A stretch of 64,000 nucleotides of DNA. Source: Albifimbria verrucaria (taxonomy: Eukaryota > Ascomycota > Sordariomycetes > Hypocreales > Stachybotryaceae). A program made the position numbers and the translations under genes. Of the stretch, positions 45,813-58,017 are shown in pieces. The stretch's first letter is position 1, and each line of letters begins with the position of its first letter. The stretch covers positions 92,725 through 156,724 of the forward strand of contig JAHREC010000014.1 of the NCBI GenBank assembly GCA_020081605.1. Direction: 5' to 3'. The notes under the pieces were generated by a model, which was not told where the DNA came from, did no database searches, and was given only the letters and a program-made list of their open reading frames with translations.

Positions 45813-47620
45813 TTAGGGCTGCATCTTGAAACATTCTACATGTCTATCTTTAGTCCCAACATGCGACCTCCGCCCGCGGTGGTGCAGCCGGGTCGTGAAG
45901 ATGGCGCAAGTTGCCGTTTCACAAAGGGTTATCTCCCAGAGCGCCCGAAGCTGCAGCACAGAAAGTGCCTCATTTCTCCGAAATAGGAGTTTTGCGATCG
46001 CAGCAAAGAGCTGTTCTACCGGTTGTTCATATGTTGTAATTTGCAAGAGTTTGGAAGATTCGTCCACCATACCAAGGAAGCCGTATATGTTGTCATGAGG
46101 AACTGTTGTTGTGAAATCGCGAAGACGTACCAAGGCTTCTATAAGGGACAGCCTATTACCCTCTTGGCAAGTTCGTCTTGTTTGTGCAATCTCAGAGAGA
46201 TTGACCAGGTGCCTGAGGGAAGGTGATAGCTATCTGCACTCAGACCATCAAAAGAAGACGAAGATGACACTATAGCTCCTATTCGCTCCGAGGTTGCGAC
46301 GGCAGAAACGAATGAAGCGATACTATCCCAATTCATAACGACATCTCCGTACGCAACGTGGACGCATCGTGCTAGGGCGATTTCCTGGACGACCCAAATA
46401 CGATGGAAGTAACTTCTAGCTAAGAACCTTGTCACAGAGGGCATCCTCGTATCCCTAGAAGCTACGAAATGGATATGCTCCGGTGCCGCATTAGAATCAT
46501 GAACGCACATAGCGTCATAATCAGTGATCGTGCCCTATACGAGTTGTCTACTTCGGCGGGATGAGCCAACCAGACAATCGTGCGAGTAGCCTGACTGTAG
46601 ATGTCCCGCATTATAAGAAGCTGGTTCATCTTTTCATTGTTGTCCTTCTGGTTAATCCAGACGGCGTCAATCCACAGATAGGCTTCGGAAAAGAATGACC
46701 GTCGATAGCGAAGCCATTTGGAAACCGTCGGTAAGACTATCAGGCGGCGACCTTCGACCACGATGCCCTCGGTCATGGCTTCTTCGCCCCATGTGTACGA
46801 AACTGCTTCAAACAGCAACGCCTCATCTACAGACATGATGATGAACTCACAGCAGATCTCAGGGCGATAGGTTCTCCTAAGGAGGCGCAAGATTCGTATT
46901 TCTCTCTCGGATTCGACCAGTGGCTGATATACATAGGAACGTAGGGTGTTTATGCTCGATGCGGCCCGCCGGCTCTCCCAGGATTCAATCTTGCGCATAG
47001 AGCTGTGGCAAGCAGTGAAGGCTCCATCTATAATGAAGAAATAGGGCCGGCCAATTCGTACCAAAACATAGGTAGCAAAGGTGATCAGCCGTCCAATGAC
47101 ACGATATTGAGCAAGACTTGGTACGAATATCAACAAGGCTGTGACCATTTACAAACCCTGAAATCCGGAGTAGATTGGGCCATAAAAGCCTCATCATTGT
47201 CGGTACAACTGCAACCACCAACCAGGCAATAAAAGGAGGAAAAGATTCCATGGCCACGCTTAGGTTTCTTTCGTCTGTTTCTTGGAACGTGAAGTATCGT
47301 TGAACAGGAAGTTTCATAACCCTAAGAGTCTCTACCAGTACGAAATGCGATGAGAGGAAACGGCTGCTATAGATCGATAACACGAAAAACATGATAACAG
47401 TTTGGATCTCAAACAGAGATCCAGTCCCTGGCCAAGAAAAGAGTCCGAGTCCAATTTTGAACGTAATAGCTAGGGCTGGGCGTTGGTGTTGCAGGTAGTT
47501 TATACCAATTTCGGTGGCTCTTAGGAGGCAATACCAGCAAACCATGCCAATGAAAATTGACAATGATTTGCTATATGGAGAGAGAAGCATTGGCAAAGAT
47601 GCAATATATGGATTTCGCAT
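45813..47620 (-). pseudogene. Transmembrane HET-domain protein, copy 2, C-terminus lost
   Basis: The ATG at 47620 opens a frame with four hydrophobic segments (SLSIFIGMVCWYCLL, EIQTVIMFFVLSIYSS, FIAWLVVAVVPTMMRLLW and, one frame over, LLIFVPSLAQYRV). The HET core follows: FEAVSYTWGEE, YLWIDAVWINQKDNNEKMNQ, DIYSQATRTIVWLAHPAE, then SYFHRIWVVQEIALA. An extra base near 47149 breaks the membrane block; copy 1 has the shorter, in-frame version. Further frame changes occur near 46500 and 46210. Similarity to copy 1 stops near 45950, so the C-terminal part is missing. The N-terminal membrane block before a HET core is unusual. Confidence 0.8.
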
Positions 47621-48283
47621 GATGCACAAACTAGGTCGACTTGTGGATCGTGAAAATAATGTCTGCTTCGCCTTCCTTGGTCTTTCGCGATAAGGGATGA
47701 TGCCTTGTAAATTTGGTACTCGATGGGTTCACTTTTGAGACTGGGAATTAAACGCCTCTCTTGGAATCAGTATTATTTCGTCGGAGTAAAGCAGGAGCGA
47801 ACTGTTTAGAGAGGGGCAGGTGCGGCTGAGACGATGGATGTAACCTAATTGCAACCTCACAGCATCTCCTATGGTGGACTTAACAGAGGCTGAGTAAGGC
47901 ACTTTGAGCCAAGACAAAACAGAGCCTCACCTGCAGAGGTGCTTCTACGTATATACGCAGGATTGTGCTCTGAAAGGTTCTCTATCAATAGCCTTTATTG
48001 CTTCTAATTTTCACTACATTTTGGCTTGCGCAGAGCACCTACCTATCTGCCTTGATCTGTCTACCCGTGTTGTAGTCCCAGTAGATGCAAACCTTGTTCC
48101 TCCCCAGCGCCTGCACAACATCCCAGCAGAGCCCGTTGACACTGGCCCAACGACACTTGCCCAACGACACTTGGCCCACGGCTGTGGCACCTCGAGAAAC
48201 GCAATAAATCCATCGTTCTCAACCGCCATGTCATCCTCGGAGAAGTCGACGACAGTTACCTCGCAGGGGACGCGTGCCCGCCA

Positions 48284-50183
48284 TCAGACTTGGCCGGGTC
48301 GAATCTGAGTCCACGCCGGGCTGCCAACCTGGTTTCGGGTTGAAGTCCTCGAGCTCGTCGATGTTATTGAAGCTGGCTGCGCGAGTAGTCCTGCGCCGCA
48401 GGGATGGGCGGACTTGCAGTCATCATCGTCAGGTGCGGATTCATCGGTGGTAAATCCTGGGAAAAAGGTGACAGGGGATGGCAAAGGAACTGGTGCTAGC
48501 AATTGGATGCGCTCTGATAGATATTCGACCTCTATGGGCAGTGAATCTTGGCTTGACTTTATTTGGAAGCCAGCCAGGATGGGGCGAGTCAACAGCACCG
48601 TCAATCGATGAACGATCCCTTCTACGCTATCCGACCTCCTCGGTTGAGAGTCTGAAGTGGATGGGAGCTTATCATGCTTAAGCCGTTTAGTCGCGACAAT
48701 AACCTTAAAGTGGTCCTCGGGGTAAACGCCGCCAATTCCACAAGGCTCCAAAGACTGGTGGTTCATGTACTGGTAATCATTAGTCCATATTAAATCCATC
48801 TCGATGTCGCTTATTCGTATTCTCTCATCGCCTAATGAATCCGGTTGTCCATTTATGCTCTTATTCATGGCTGGACTCTGCTGATGCAGAATCTGGCCCC
48901 TATCGATCAATGACTCGTTATTGATGAAGATTCCAGATGTCATTTGATAAGGATATTGAGCGAAGTCTGATGCTTGCTGAATATCGTTTTGACCTTGACC
49001 GCTCCAGGGGAATGAGTGGTTGGGAGCATGTCACCCGGTTCACCCGACAAATCTGTGTAGAAAGCCAAGCCGCTGTAGTATATGATAGCACCTTTGTGGC
49101 GTTGCTTTTTCCGATTCGACTCTCTTGAGGAATCGAAGCTCCATATGGACTCGGCCAGACCGCCCTCAACAGACTCAGAAGAACGAAATGTCTCTTCCAA
49201 TGCAATTTGTATACCCAATGAATCCTGACGGACGAACAGTGGCGTATTGTCGAGAGTCCTCGACCCACTGGGAAGATGTCGCAAATAGTTCTCTACCTTT
49301 TGTTCAGATGAATCGGTTGAATTTATAGTAGGATGACGCAGAGATGCTCTCAATGATTTGACACCAGTTGATGCAAGCGCATGGGTGGAGTCGGCTGGCT
49401 GAAGGTATGATGCAGGAATGGAAATGGTATGGTGGTTCTGATGGCCGGGACTGCTGAAGCATACTTCATCGCGGATATGGCGGGACGGCCTAATCCTCTT
49501 TGGTAAGGATGGCGCATATGGGGACTCATCGAGATTGACGGCAAATTCCTAAGAATAGCCTCAAGCTCTCTTTTCCTCTTTCTGTTAAGCCTGTGAACTT
49601 TAACCTCAAATAGCACGTCTTTACATAGTGTATCAGCTCTCGTGGACTTGTACCACTTCAGTTCCTCCCTAAGCTGTTGAATCTCGAGTGTGAGGTCATC
49701 AACGATACCGCGGTCACAATCATCGCTATTTTTATGTGCCAAACTCGATTGTAGAGGGCTGAGCCCGTGTTCCTGACAGGAGTAAGGGATTCTGGAATCC
49801 AAGGAGACGGTTTCATATTGGGCAGAGGGGCATCAACTATAGCTTCATATCAGCACCTCACAGTATCCCACAGCCCTCCTGTCACGGCACTTCATACCTT
49901 CTATGGTATTATTGCCAACAGCTCCAGTTGGATTATGGTTCCAGTCATCAAAACAATATTGGCTGTCGCTTTCCGCTGTTTCGTGCCCATCATTGGAGGA
50001 GCCGCAGCGAGGAGAGACTTTGATGTCCGCCATTGGCAGCGTTGGGTCGAGGTTGGTTGTAAGCAAAGTACCGTGGGTCCAATTTAAGCAGAGAATTAAA
50101 ACATATGTTCTGGCCGGATTGTGTCGGTAGATAGAACCACCAGACAGAGCGATGTCACATGAGTTACCCCGACTAAGGGCCAT
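48284..50183 (-). pseudogene. frq-like: FREQUENCY clock protein-like, copy 2, several breaks
   Basis: Blocks run in the order of FRQ. From an ATG at 50183 come DPTLPMADIKVSPR and YCFDDWNHNPTG. Then follow RGIVDDLTLEIQQLREELK with LFEVKVHRLNRKRKRELEA (coiled coil), GAIIYYSGLAFYTDLSGEPG, and EPCGIGGVYPEDHFKV with IEVEYLSERIQLLAPVPL. In Neurospora FRQ these segments cover the N-terminus, dimerisation domain and central-to-C-terminal region. Stops occur at 49845 and shortly after, and the frame changes near 49350 and 48942. The last part, from about 48400, is unrecognisable. It sits 0.7 kb upstream of the HET pseudogene on the same strand, as in copy 1. Confidence 0.8.
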
Positions 50184-50849
50184 TTCTGCGATGTTTGCTA
50201 GGTTGAACGAGGCTCCAACTGGAGTACTGGACAGCGGGTGAGGTCTACCGCCACCAGGAGATTCGACTGCAAAGCTGTTTTGTTAGAATGCACCAAGGAG
50301 ACCTCGAACTCAGCACGGATGAAATGAATGGATGCGTAAATTATGTGGGTATAATGCTTTTGTGCATTTAATCTGGTCGAAGGCTCCGGCCGTGGAATCT
50401 CGAAGCCGCACCACGTTTGTAGTTTCAAGTATTTAGTTAGGCCGGTAGTGACAGTGATCGGCAAGACGACTGTGCAAACCAGGTCGAGGTGATGCAAGTT
50501 TTCTTGAGTGCACAAATAGGAAAAACGTGGGGAAGCAAGGACAGTAGCAGAAACTACTGGCATCGTGATTACCGGAACAAATATTATCCGAGCCGGCCAC
50601 GACGAATGTTAAGAAGGGCGAGGGACGCAAGAAAGGCTTCAAGATGATAGCACCTTGGCACCTGAAGCTCATATATTTCAAAACTAACGAGGCTTCAGCT
50701 TCATGCAGTATCTGACTTATAGAGAACCCAAAGCCCTCGCAGGGAATTCTTTCCTACGTTGTGCGTGAATGTCTTTCTGTGACAGCCATGATCCTTCAGG
50801 GTGACGAGAGTCTTCTTTAGGAGTAAAATTAGTTCTTTAATGCTGACAA

Positions 50850-51260
50850 CCGCATGCTTTCCAGCTGGAGAACTACTTACCACTTTCGATTTTGAGATAG
50901 CAAAACTCACTGGAAATGATGTGGGCCGAAAGTTTACGGGCAGTCACAGCATCTTGTGCCCGTCCCATGCAATCCAACAAAGATCTTCTCCATACAGTCC
51001 GCACCCTAAACGATCAAATTAGCAATATTGAGAGGCAGTTCATGTAATAAAGCGTATTGATCGAGTGCTCGCCATCCTAAGATTCCCAAGTCTCCCTGCA
51101 GATGGGAGCCATCCAGAGTAAACGATAGCCGAGATGCTGCTTGAGTGTGGAAAGTCGCCCGCTCTTGGCATCCTAAAGCCGAATAGCCTCATCACACGAG
51201 GTCTAGACGGTGAATGCATCATACAAAGTACGTCATGCGTTGTTCTTTTGGTGTTAAAAC
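50850..51260 (-). pseudogene. WD40 tail of an NLR-type receptor
   Basis: The minus strand reads DEAIRL, a stop, then DAKSGRLSTLKQH. One frame over it continues TLDGSHLQGDLGIL, and near 50960 LCWIAWDGHKML, a stop, LPVNFRPTSF. The two stops (TAG and TGA) stand where WD40 tails of fungal NACHT/NB-ARC receptors carry Trp (RLWD and LWLP). Only the last repeats survive. Confidence 0.6.
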
Positions 51261-51264
51261 AATT

Positions 51265-52599
51265 TCTATCGCGTTATCGCATAGGATGTACCTCTTATCG
51301 GTGGGGTCCTGGACATGGTGCGATTTGATGTAGTGCCAGATCGCCTTTACCATTTGAGGCGACGACAACTAAGCCTCTGTACTGTTAATCATGAACTGAC
51401 TAGATGTGATTTCACAAATTCAACTTGGGTTGACCCACCATTAGCCGCTAGTGGCCTTGAGAACGCATGGCTTCTGATGTCCCGTCAGTGCCATACAAGA
51501 ACAAGGCGCTGGCCGCCGCAAAGATGCCTTCGGATTTGGGTCTACGTGTGGTGGGAGCCTTGCTTTCTGCTGTGCCTCTGTTCGCTCTGTATTCTGATTG
51601 GCGCTCGTTGCGACGGTTGTAGTCTTGTGTTCTTTCTTTTGTCATCATTCCTACAGCCACGGCTATTTCGAATTCCTGCAAAGCGTTTTCTTTTGTATCT
51701 AGCGTTGTAACAGTTTTTCGTCTTGCGTGTTATAGCAGGCGGTTTCGTCAAGACATGTAGGCTCAGCACGAGAAGCTTGCAGAATTTACCGATGTCTCAT
51801 TTATCCAAACACATAGAAGTTTGCTAAAAATGCCATTATAAGCGACCAAGATATGTCATTGTATCTCCATGCTGCTTAGAGAATTGGATGTGGTACGAAA
51901 GAGAGGATTTGGCTCTTCAGGCCATTGCGCCATTCGAGCCCAAGAGGCAAAACCTGAGGATAGCCTAAACACATGGAACATGCGCTTAAGATCGAGTCCA
52001 AAATCATGGTCATGAATTGCTGTTGCGGGAGAAGATGGAGTAATCACGACTAAGCATCTAGGAATATTCTGCTTCCTAATAGTGTCTCCCAACACCCCGA
52101 GATTCGCGGATGCAACGTTCCCTATACTCAGCTAGCGGCCGAAGCGGCTTACTGATACTGTCTGTGCCGCGCCAGGGCTTGGAAAAATAGAGCTCCGTGA
52201 TACAGTCAGGCTTTGGAAAGGCCGAACTGATAGTAAGTTGCCCTGGGCGAGTGTTTCTGACATTCAGGTTGTGCCTCCGATTTTTTACAAATGCGCAAAA
52301 CGAACGAACAGTGAGTGCGTCGCACTAACCCACAGCGCATTAGTGGCCCATAAACCGCCGTCAGACAGGAGGCCCGATCTGTAATGCGCCGTAAAGACGA
52401 AGAAGAAGAAGAAGAACAGCCCCACAGTATGAGTCAACCTAGTGCGCATTCGCAGATGTCATTGAGGCCCTACATTCTGCAATACATCCTGCCGTTACAT
52501 TCTACACTCTCAGTTAAATTCTTCTGGCTGCGACTTTTCTAGTTCATAAATTTTGTTATTTGGCTTCCGTGGCAAAGAGCACATCCATTATAATTTAAA
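51265..52599. other. No recognised gene
   Basis: Short frames up to 131 codons (51315-51710) with a low-complexity hydrophobic end and no family resemblance. A (GAA)n-like patch lies near 52400. The right end is the likely promoter of the GNAT gene. Confidence 0.45.
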
Positions 52600-53473
52600 A
52601 TGGCGAAGCCTACGACAACCCAGAGTTGTCCTGATCCCTTGGGATCCCAACTCTCCACAACACATTGAGCGCATGGTAGATCAACGGATAACATGTGGGT
52701 GGCAGCAGCAGCGTGTCACCGTCCAATGGAGGGACGCCCATCTGTCAGGCACAAAATGTCTCTATTGGATCGTGAGTATCCAGCCCTCGCTCGACTGCTG
52801 CGTACAAGTACTAAGCCTCTATAGGTTTTCCCTCAGGATGAGCCAGAGCGTGATACGTACCACAAGAAACACATTGAGATGTATCCGAAAGTATGTGCTG
52901 CCTATACAATCGTGATCTCGATTCTAAGCGTCTACATAGGAAAAGGATGAGTTGATCGACACAAGCGAGACATTGCTGAACAAACCTCGGGTCCCTGAAC
53001 GAACTTCCTTTCTCCCCATTGGGCACATTGCCCTAGACACCCATGACCCTGCTTACGTGAAAAAGCTTGGTCTTGAAGTCCCAGATGACGGCAGCTACTG
53101 GATCAAAAGCCTCTACGTATCATACATACTGCAAGGTCTTGGTGTGGGTGGGAGCACCATGAAGATTGCTGAGCGCATATTGACGGAAGAGCCTCACAAC
53201 GCTCGTCATCTGCTGTTGGACACTGTCCATCATGAAGACCAGCAGAACAAAGAATTTGCCTCGGCCACCTACGGCGGGCTTTTTAAGGTATGACCGAACA
53301 ACACGCCAGATAAAGACCAGTTATAATAACATTGCTAGGTTCCTACCCAATCCTGGTACGAGCGACAGGGCTATAGATTGATTGGTACCGTGCCAGATTT
53401 TTACAAAGACCCAGATGCTACTGGAAAGGTGTGGTCCGTAAGAGCAGTGTTTTTACAGAAGCATTTACGATGA
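52600..53473 (+). CDS. GNAT-family N-acetyltransferase, three introns
   Basis: Four exons: 52600-52771, 52825-52890, 52940-53287 and 53339-53473. The introns are 49-53 bp with GTGAGT or GTATG donors and TAG acceptors, all in phase 0. Landmarks are VVLIPWDPNSPQHIERMV, CGWQQQRV, FLPIGHIALD (strand 4), SYWIKSLYVS with ILQGLGVGGSTM (the acetyl-CoA-binding Q/R-x-x-G-x-G/A turn), LLLDTVHHED and SWYERQGYRLI near the end. This is a complete single-domain acetyltransferase of the type common in Fusarium; the substrate is unknown. The only fault is at the start. The ATG at 52600 (MAKPTTTQ) is one base out of frame with VVLIPWDP, near the CCC at about 52620. Either one base is extra, or translation begins elsewhere. 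Confidence 0.85.
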
Positions 53474-53474
53474 T

Positions 53475-54340
53475 GATATCCTGTTTTGAATTGACACGAT
53501 ATGCACATGTCATGAATGTTCGGATATTCCAGCATTCTGTTTTTAGACTATACATGGAATAGAAATACACGCTTTCGAGTGTCCTTAGACTGAATGGACG
53601 AGCATTATCTCACTTGTGCCGTTGCTCTTATTTACCGCTGTTTCACATTATGGCTCATTACCCGCCTTCCGCAATTTGCGTCAAGTATTATTTGTTTGTT
53701 TTTTAATTCTTTTAGAAAAATTTAATTTCTTTTTATACTTTTATTGCTACACTTCAATCATTTTATAAGATCCTAGCTCGAATGTCGTAAAATCATCCAG
53801 GCCTACTTTCACCATGCTTATCAGGCAGTAGATTGACCTGTTTCTGGGAGTTATTTGATACGACCTACCCGGTAGCCATAGGTCTCCTGGCAAATAAGAC
53901 TGATCGCCGCTCAACATCCAGAATACATGATACCTGCATTAGAAAGCTTTCTAAAAAGCACTTGGAGTAGTATATACTGGAAAGGATCTGTAGAGGGGAT
54001 GTTATGTGTTAGGAATTTGAAGCTCTAAATATTTTGACACTTCACAGGCACCAGAGACCAAACTCTGTCCCACGTCCCGACCCATCCGCACCCTCCTTAT
54101 TCAACCCGATGACTCGTATTATAGCGTAGGTGAATCACCTATCAGAGGAGTAGCATGGCACGCGAGTTGTGTGCTGTGTGGTGAAGCTGGACCACCCCAT
54201 AGGCCGAGCAATGCTTACCACAAATAATCCTTTGAAGTAGCCAAAAGGCATGTTCACCTTCATGTCAACTCGTAGTCCCAATACTGATTATGCTGCAATG
54301 AAAGTTGTCGAGTGAATTGCCTTTCTCCGCAACGGGAAGT
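53475..54340. other. AT-rich intergenic stretch
   Basis: A T-rich run (53690-53760) follows the GNAT gene and probably contains its 3' end. Nothing else is recognised. Confidence 0.5.
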
Positions 54341-54342
54341 TT

Positions 54343-54723
54343 ATGACGAATGCACGACATGCACAGCACCTTGCCTTGGCCTCGTATCATCGGACCATTC
54401 GGCTCTGGGATGCCGCGACCGGCCAATGCTCACAACTTTTCAACACTGGAGCAACATTTTCGTTGTCGTTCACGCCAGACGGCTCCTACCTACAGACAGA
54501 CATTGGGACTGTGGTGATGAAGAACGGTCACTTGCCGCGCCTACTACCCAAACCGTTGGGTTACGTGGGACGGGGACAAGAGACTATGGTTGCCAGTGAA
54601 TTTCCGGTCAACCTTCCAAAAAGTCTCGCTATCACAAGATCCAGAGTGGTAATTGGTTCTCCATCCGGAAGAGTCACTTTTGTTGGTATATACAATATCA
54701 TCTTCATGATAACTCTGCGGTGA
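54343..54723 (+). pseudogene. WD40 tail of an NLR-type receptor
   Basis: A 126-codon frame reads ASYHRTIRLWDAATGQCSQL, LSFTPDGSYLQTDIGTV and VIGSPSGRVTFV. These are the last WD40 repeat and closing strand typical of fungal NACHT/NB-ARC-WD40 receptors. The upstream repeats and nucleotide-binding domain are absent. Opposite strand to the tail at 50.9 kb, and less decayed. Confidence 0.65.
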
Positions 54724-54779
54724 AGGGCCATAGGGAAGCTCCCGATTATATGCAATGACCTCATATTTTAGAATATTTC

Positions 54780-55240
54780 GGTGGACAAAGCTGAGCCGTC
54801 AGCCACGATATTCCTTCTTCTCCGCCGGCGGCACAGAGGAATATTCTGGCGAGTAGAGCCTGAGTGTTCCGTTCCATACGAGAAGACAGGAGGCGATACC
54901 GGACAGTTGAGCAATACGCAATAAGAGCTTCGAGACACCAAAAGATGAACCGACAACGGTGCGCGAACAGCTGGAAGCTCTCACCACGACCATAGCCCTA
55001 TCCCAGACTAGCCCGAGGGCGTCATACGCCGAAGTGGCCCGCACACCACCGGATGGTAACGCGAGTAATGTGTGGCCTCTGTCGTCATTCAAAACAGGAC
55101 CATCCAACTGGACCGATAAGATTTACTATACGCTTAATGTCTCCCGAACGGAACATGCTGAGAGCGATAGCGCTGCTCGAACGCCGTCCGGACCCTCATT
55201 AAAACAGAAGTCAGGTCCGAGCTAGGTCAGTTCCCTGGCG
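54780..55240 (+). pseudogene. Tad-type LINE ORF1 fragment
   Basis: Near 54960 the frame reads REQLEALTTTIALSQTSPRA and SYAEVARTPP, then LSSFKTGPSN, matching the coiled-coil and linker region of Tad1-like LINE ORF1. The zinc knuckles and everything downstream are missing. Confidence 0.65.
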
Positions 55241-55315
55241 ATGCCGAGCTATAAATAAAGATCATATGCCCAAAGATGGTCAAATAGTGGATTGCCTCAT
55301 CTGTTCATTTCTGCG

Positions 55316-57192
55316 CTATGTACTCTTCATTGACTCATCGTCTAAACTCCAGCGTTCAAGGTATTTGTCCAAAGATGCCTTAATAATACTCTCTGAACTT
55401 TGTAACCACTCACTGCACTCCCTATTAGCGATGTTCCGAAGATGCTTTAACGCAGCGCTGGCGATATACAAGTACGTCAGGGGCATGGCATCAATTGGGG
55501 TGGTAGCCTCGGTAGCCTGAGATGCACCAAGGGTAAACAAGGCCATATCAACGACCATTTTCGTAATAGTGTGAAGTGCCTCCCGGGACCTCTTGTGCCA
55601 CTCCTCTAGTGATATGAACGTGGCTCTGACATCTTGTGACTGCTGGTCTAAAATGTGCCAATGTAGAGTATAGAGTGCTCTGCCCGATGAAGGTTAGACA
55701 CAATTGTAAAGCTGTCGAATCTGAAAACAGGTCTAGAAAGGAGAATTGAGAGAAGAGTGACAGCATTGAAAGGAATAACTAACCGAATGGCAATATGTAT
55801 CGCTAGACAAAAGGTACCAGGCTGATCTTCCCACTGTGAGATGACCAACACCGCAAAGGCTTGAAGATTTGAACTTAAGCTATCAAGGTGCAGTAGTTTG
55901 GAATCAATATCTGTAGTCTCTACGCCTTTGATAACTTGGTCCAGAAGGCAAGTTGCCTGAGCGGATCGGCCGAAACCTCCAATTTCTGGTGAGGTAAGAG
56001 AAGATATCGAGATATTAGGGAGGGATCCTGATTCCTCTTTGTCGAATCGGTCGAGTACATGTGGTTCAGTCGGTAGCCGAGCAGCTCCACCAGGGAAGAC
56101 AGTGATCAGTGGTTGGCCCTGAACTGAGATTTCGCTGAAAAAGATCCTTCCAGCCATTCGTTTCAGCATGATCGATGATTGTATATAGTATCAGAAGGAA
56201 CATACCGCTCACAGACAATGATTCCCCACCAAGTATTTGCTGCCTCTTCAGCCTGGAAGAGGAGATCAGTGTCCACACCATGGCTGGCAATATGAGTTAC
56301 CTGAGTGCAAGAGTGGTCATGATTATGTATGCGGGCGGCGTAGGCCATCCGTGCACTGCCTGATATTGTCACAAAAGCATCTTCCGGTCGGCCATGCGTA
56401 TACTCATAGATAGCTAGCAAGAGAGCGGCTTGTATGATAAGAATCGAGGCTGGGTAAGACGCTTGAACCTGGGCAAGCAGGGACTTTACAGTTAAATACA
56501 GGAGCCTCTGAGCCACGGACTCTGTAGCATTTTGCGAGGGTTTGTTGTCTAGTGCAGGAGAGTTTGTAATTAAACATAAAGTAAGCAACAAAACGGAAAA
56601 GTCGGCGGCTTCAGTCACTCCCGACGTTACGAGATTACTGTTGAATCGTGTACGGCAAATGACAGGGAAATGACGATGAAACCCTTGGAAGTAATTTGCG
56701 CTGATATCGTCCGCAAACCGTCCAGTCGCACGGATAACACTCTGAACCTCAAGATAGATTTGATTACTGGTTTCTGTTGGTCAGCACGGACGCGTATACG
56801 CAGCTAGATCAAAATACTGTGGAAGGGAGTAACCGACTGCTTGGGCTCAGCCCTGATTTGCCCTGGAAATATCTTCGTGGATAAGATATTATGAGACGAG
56901 ACAAAATTCGAAGGCAGCCATTCTCGCCGGGCAGGTGCGGTTCCGGGGTTCCTGATGATAGGTTTGCTATACCCTCGCAAGCCGGTCGCCCGGGTATACA
57001 CACAGTCAAGTTGCTTCCTGCAGCGCCGGTAAGCGATGTAAAACGACGGGGAGCATCAACCCAGATGACCAACCATGTGCAATATCCGCAAGACGGCAAC
57101 GCTTTGTTACACTTTTTCTTTCGTACTTTACATATCATACAAGCCTGTGTGGCTTGCCCCATTTGCCGTCGATTGCCGTCGTCGGCCGACAT
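55316..57192 (-). pseudogene. Zn2Cys6 transcription factor with MHR domain
   Basis: The ATG at 57192 is followed by the zinc cluster ACMICKVRKKKC, NKALPSCGYC and, after a 56-bp intron (57018-57073), TWKQLDC. The six cysteines have spacing 2-6-6-2-6, as in a working cluster, and the intron sits at the usual place. The MHR part reads LTVKSLLAQVQASYPASILI, YEYTHGRPEDAF, SARMAYAARIH and TWWGIIVCER. A 59-bp intron (56147-56205) precedes FFSEISVQGQPLITVFPGGA. Between the cluster exon and the MHR (about 56860-56780) the frame changes and a TGA occurs. The last recognisable block ends at 55316. A few changes may have inactivated it. Confidence 0.75.
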
Positions 57193-57194
57193 AA

Positions 57195-58017
57195 TTAAAA
57201 ATGATGACAGGAGAAACTGTTTCTAGCTTCATGGACCTTGAAATACTAGAAGTGAGCACTGATCCTAGAGTATGAGGGGTAATGGAAGGCCCTTGTCGTC
57301 AGGTTGTGGAAGTGAGGTGTGGGGTGATATGGACCGGTGGCCCTCGCCCCTATCCAATGAGTTGTAAGACTAATTAGTGAGTTGCAGCACCTTTGACCGC
57401 CAGTGATGATATGATCAACTCAAGTCGGTGTATATTCATCCTCGGGCGGCTATCTTGTCGGGCGCTGTCGGGGAATGTGCTGTTGGACGTGACTTCCGGG
57501 TTTGGCTAGGCTGTCGGAAACTTGTCGGAAACTTGTGGGATCTTGTCGGATCTTGTCGGATCTTGTCGGGCAGCTAAGCAAACGTAGCACTAAGTCAGAT
57601 GCGTTATTTGCCTAACCTCAAGGAGAGTAATGCCACGCTGCAGAAGAGCATTAGCGATGGTCCACCTTGTGGCCAAGCTTGCCAAGTCTTCTGACTCTCC
57701 CAGCATCAATAGCTAACCCTGCCATCAGTTCGGTCAAGACCCACCGGACTAGAGATTGCAGAATGTAATCAGGTTAACAATTTACAAATTGTAGACATGC
57801 GAGTGGCCCAGGGCCTGTCGGCCGTCCGTCGGTGGTGGGCTTCAGGACTGGCCGGCACGTCACTCTGCTTTGATTACATTTAATCCTGCGTAAACGACAA
57901 CCGCCAGCCAGCCAACCAACTAAATTTTCAAGTATAAAAGGCAGGAAGCATCTTGCCGGCCATGAAAGCTTGAAATCTCCTAGTAACTTCACCAATCCAT
58001 CTCCAACTATTTCTACA
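57195..58017. other. Shared upstream region of two divergent genes
   Basis: The region lies between the start codons of the minus-strand Zn2Cys6 factor (57192) and the plus-strand amidohydrolase (58018). A likely pathway-regulator pair by position. TATAAAA is present at 57935-57941, about 80 bases before the amidohydrolase ATG. Confidence 0.45.
57511..57570. repeat. Short tandem repeat, unit CTTGTCGGAT
   Basis: About six imperfect 10-11 bp units in the region between the two divergent genes. The last three are nearly identical. Confidence 0.7.
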
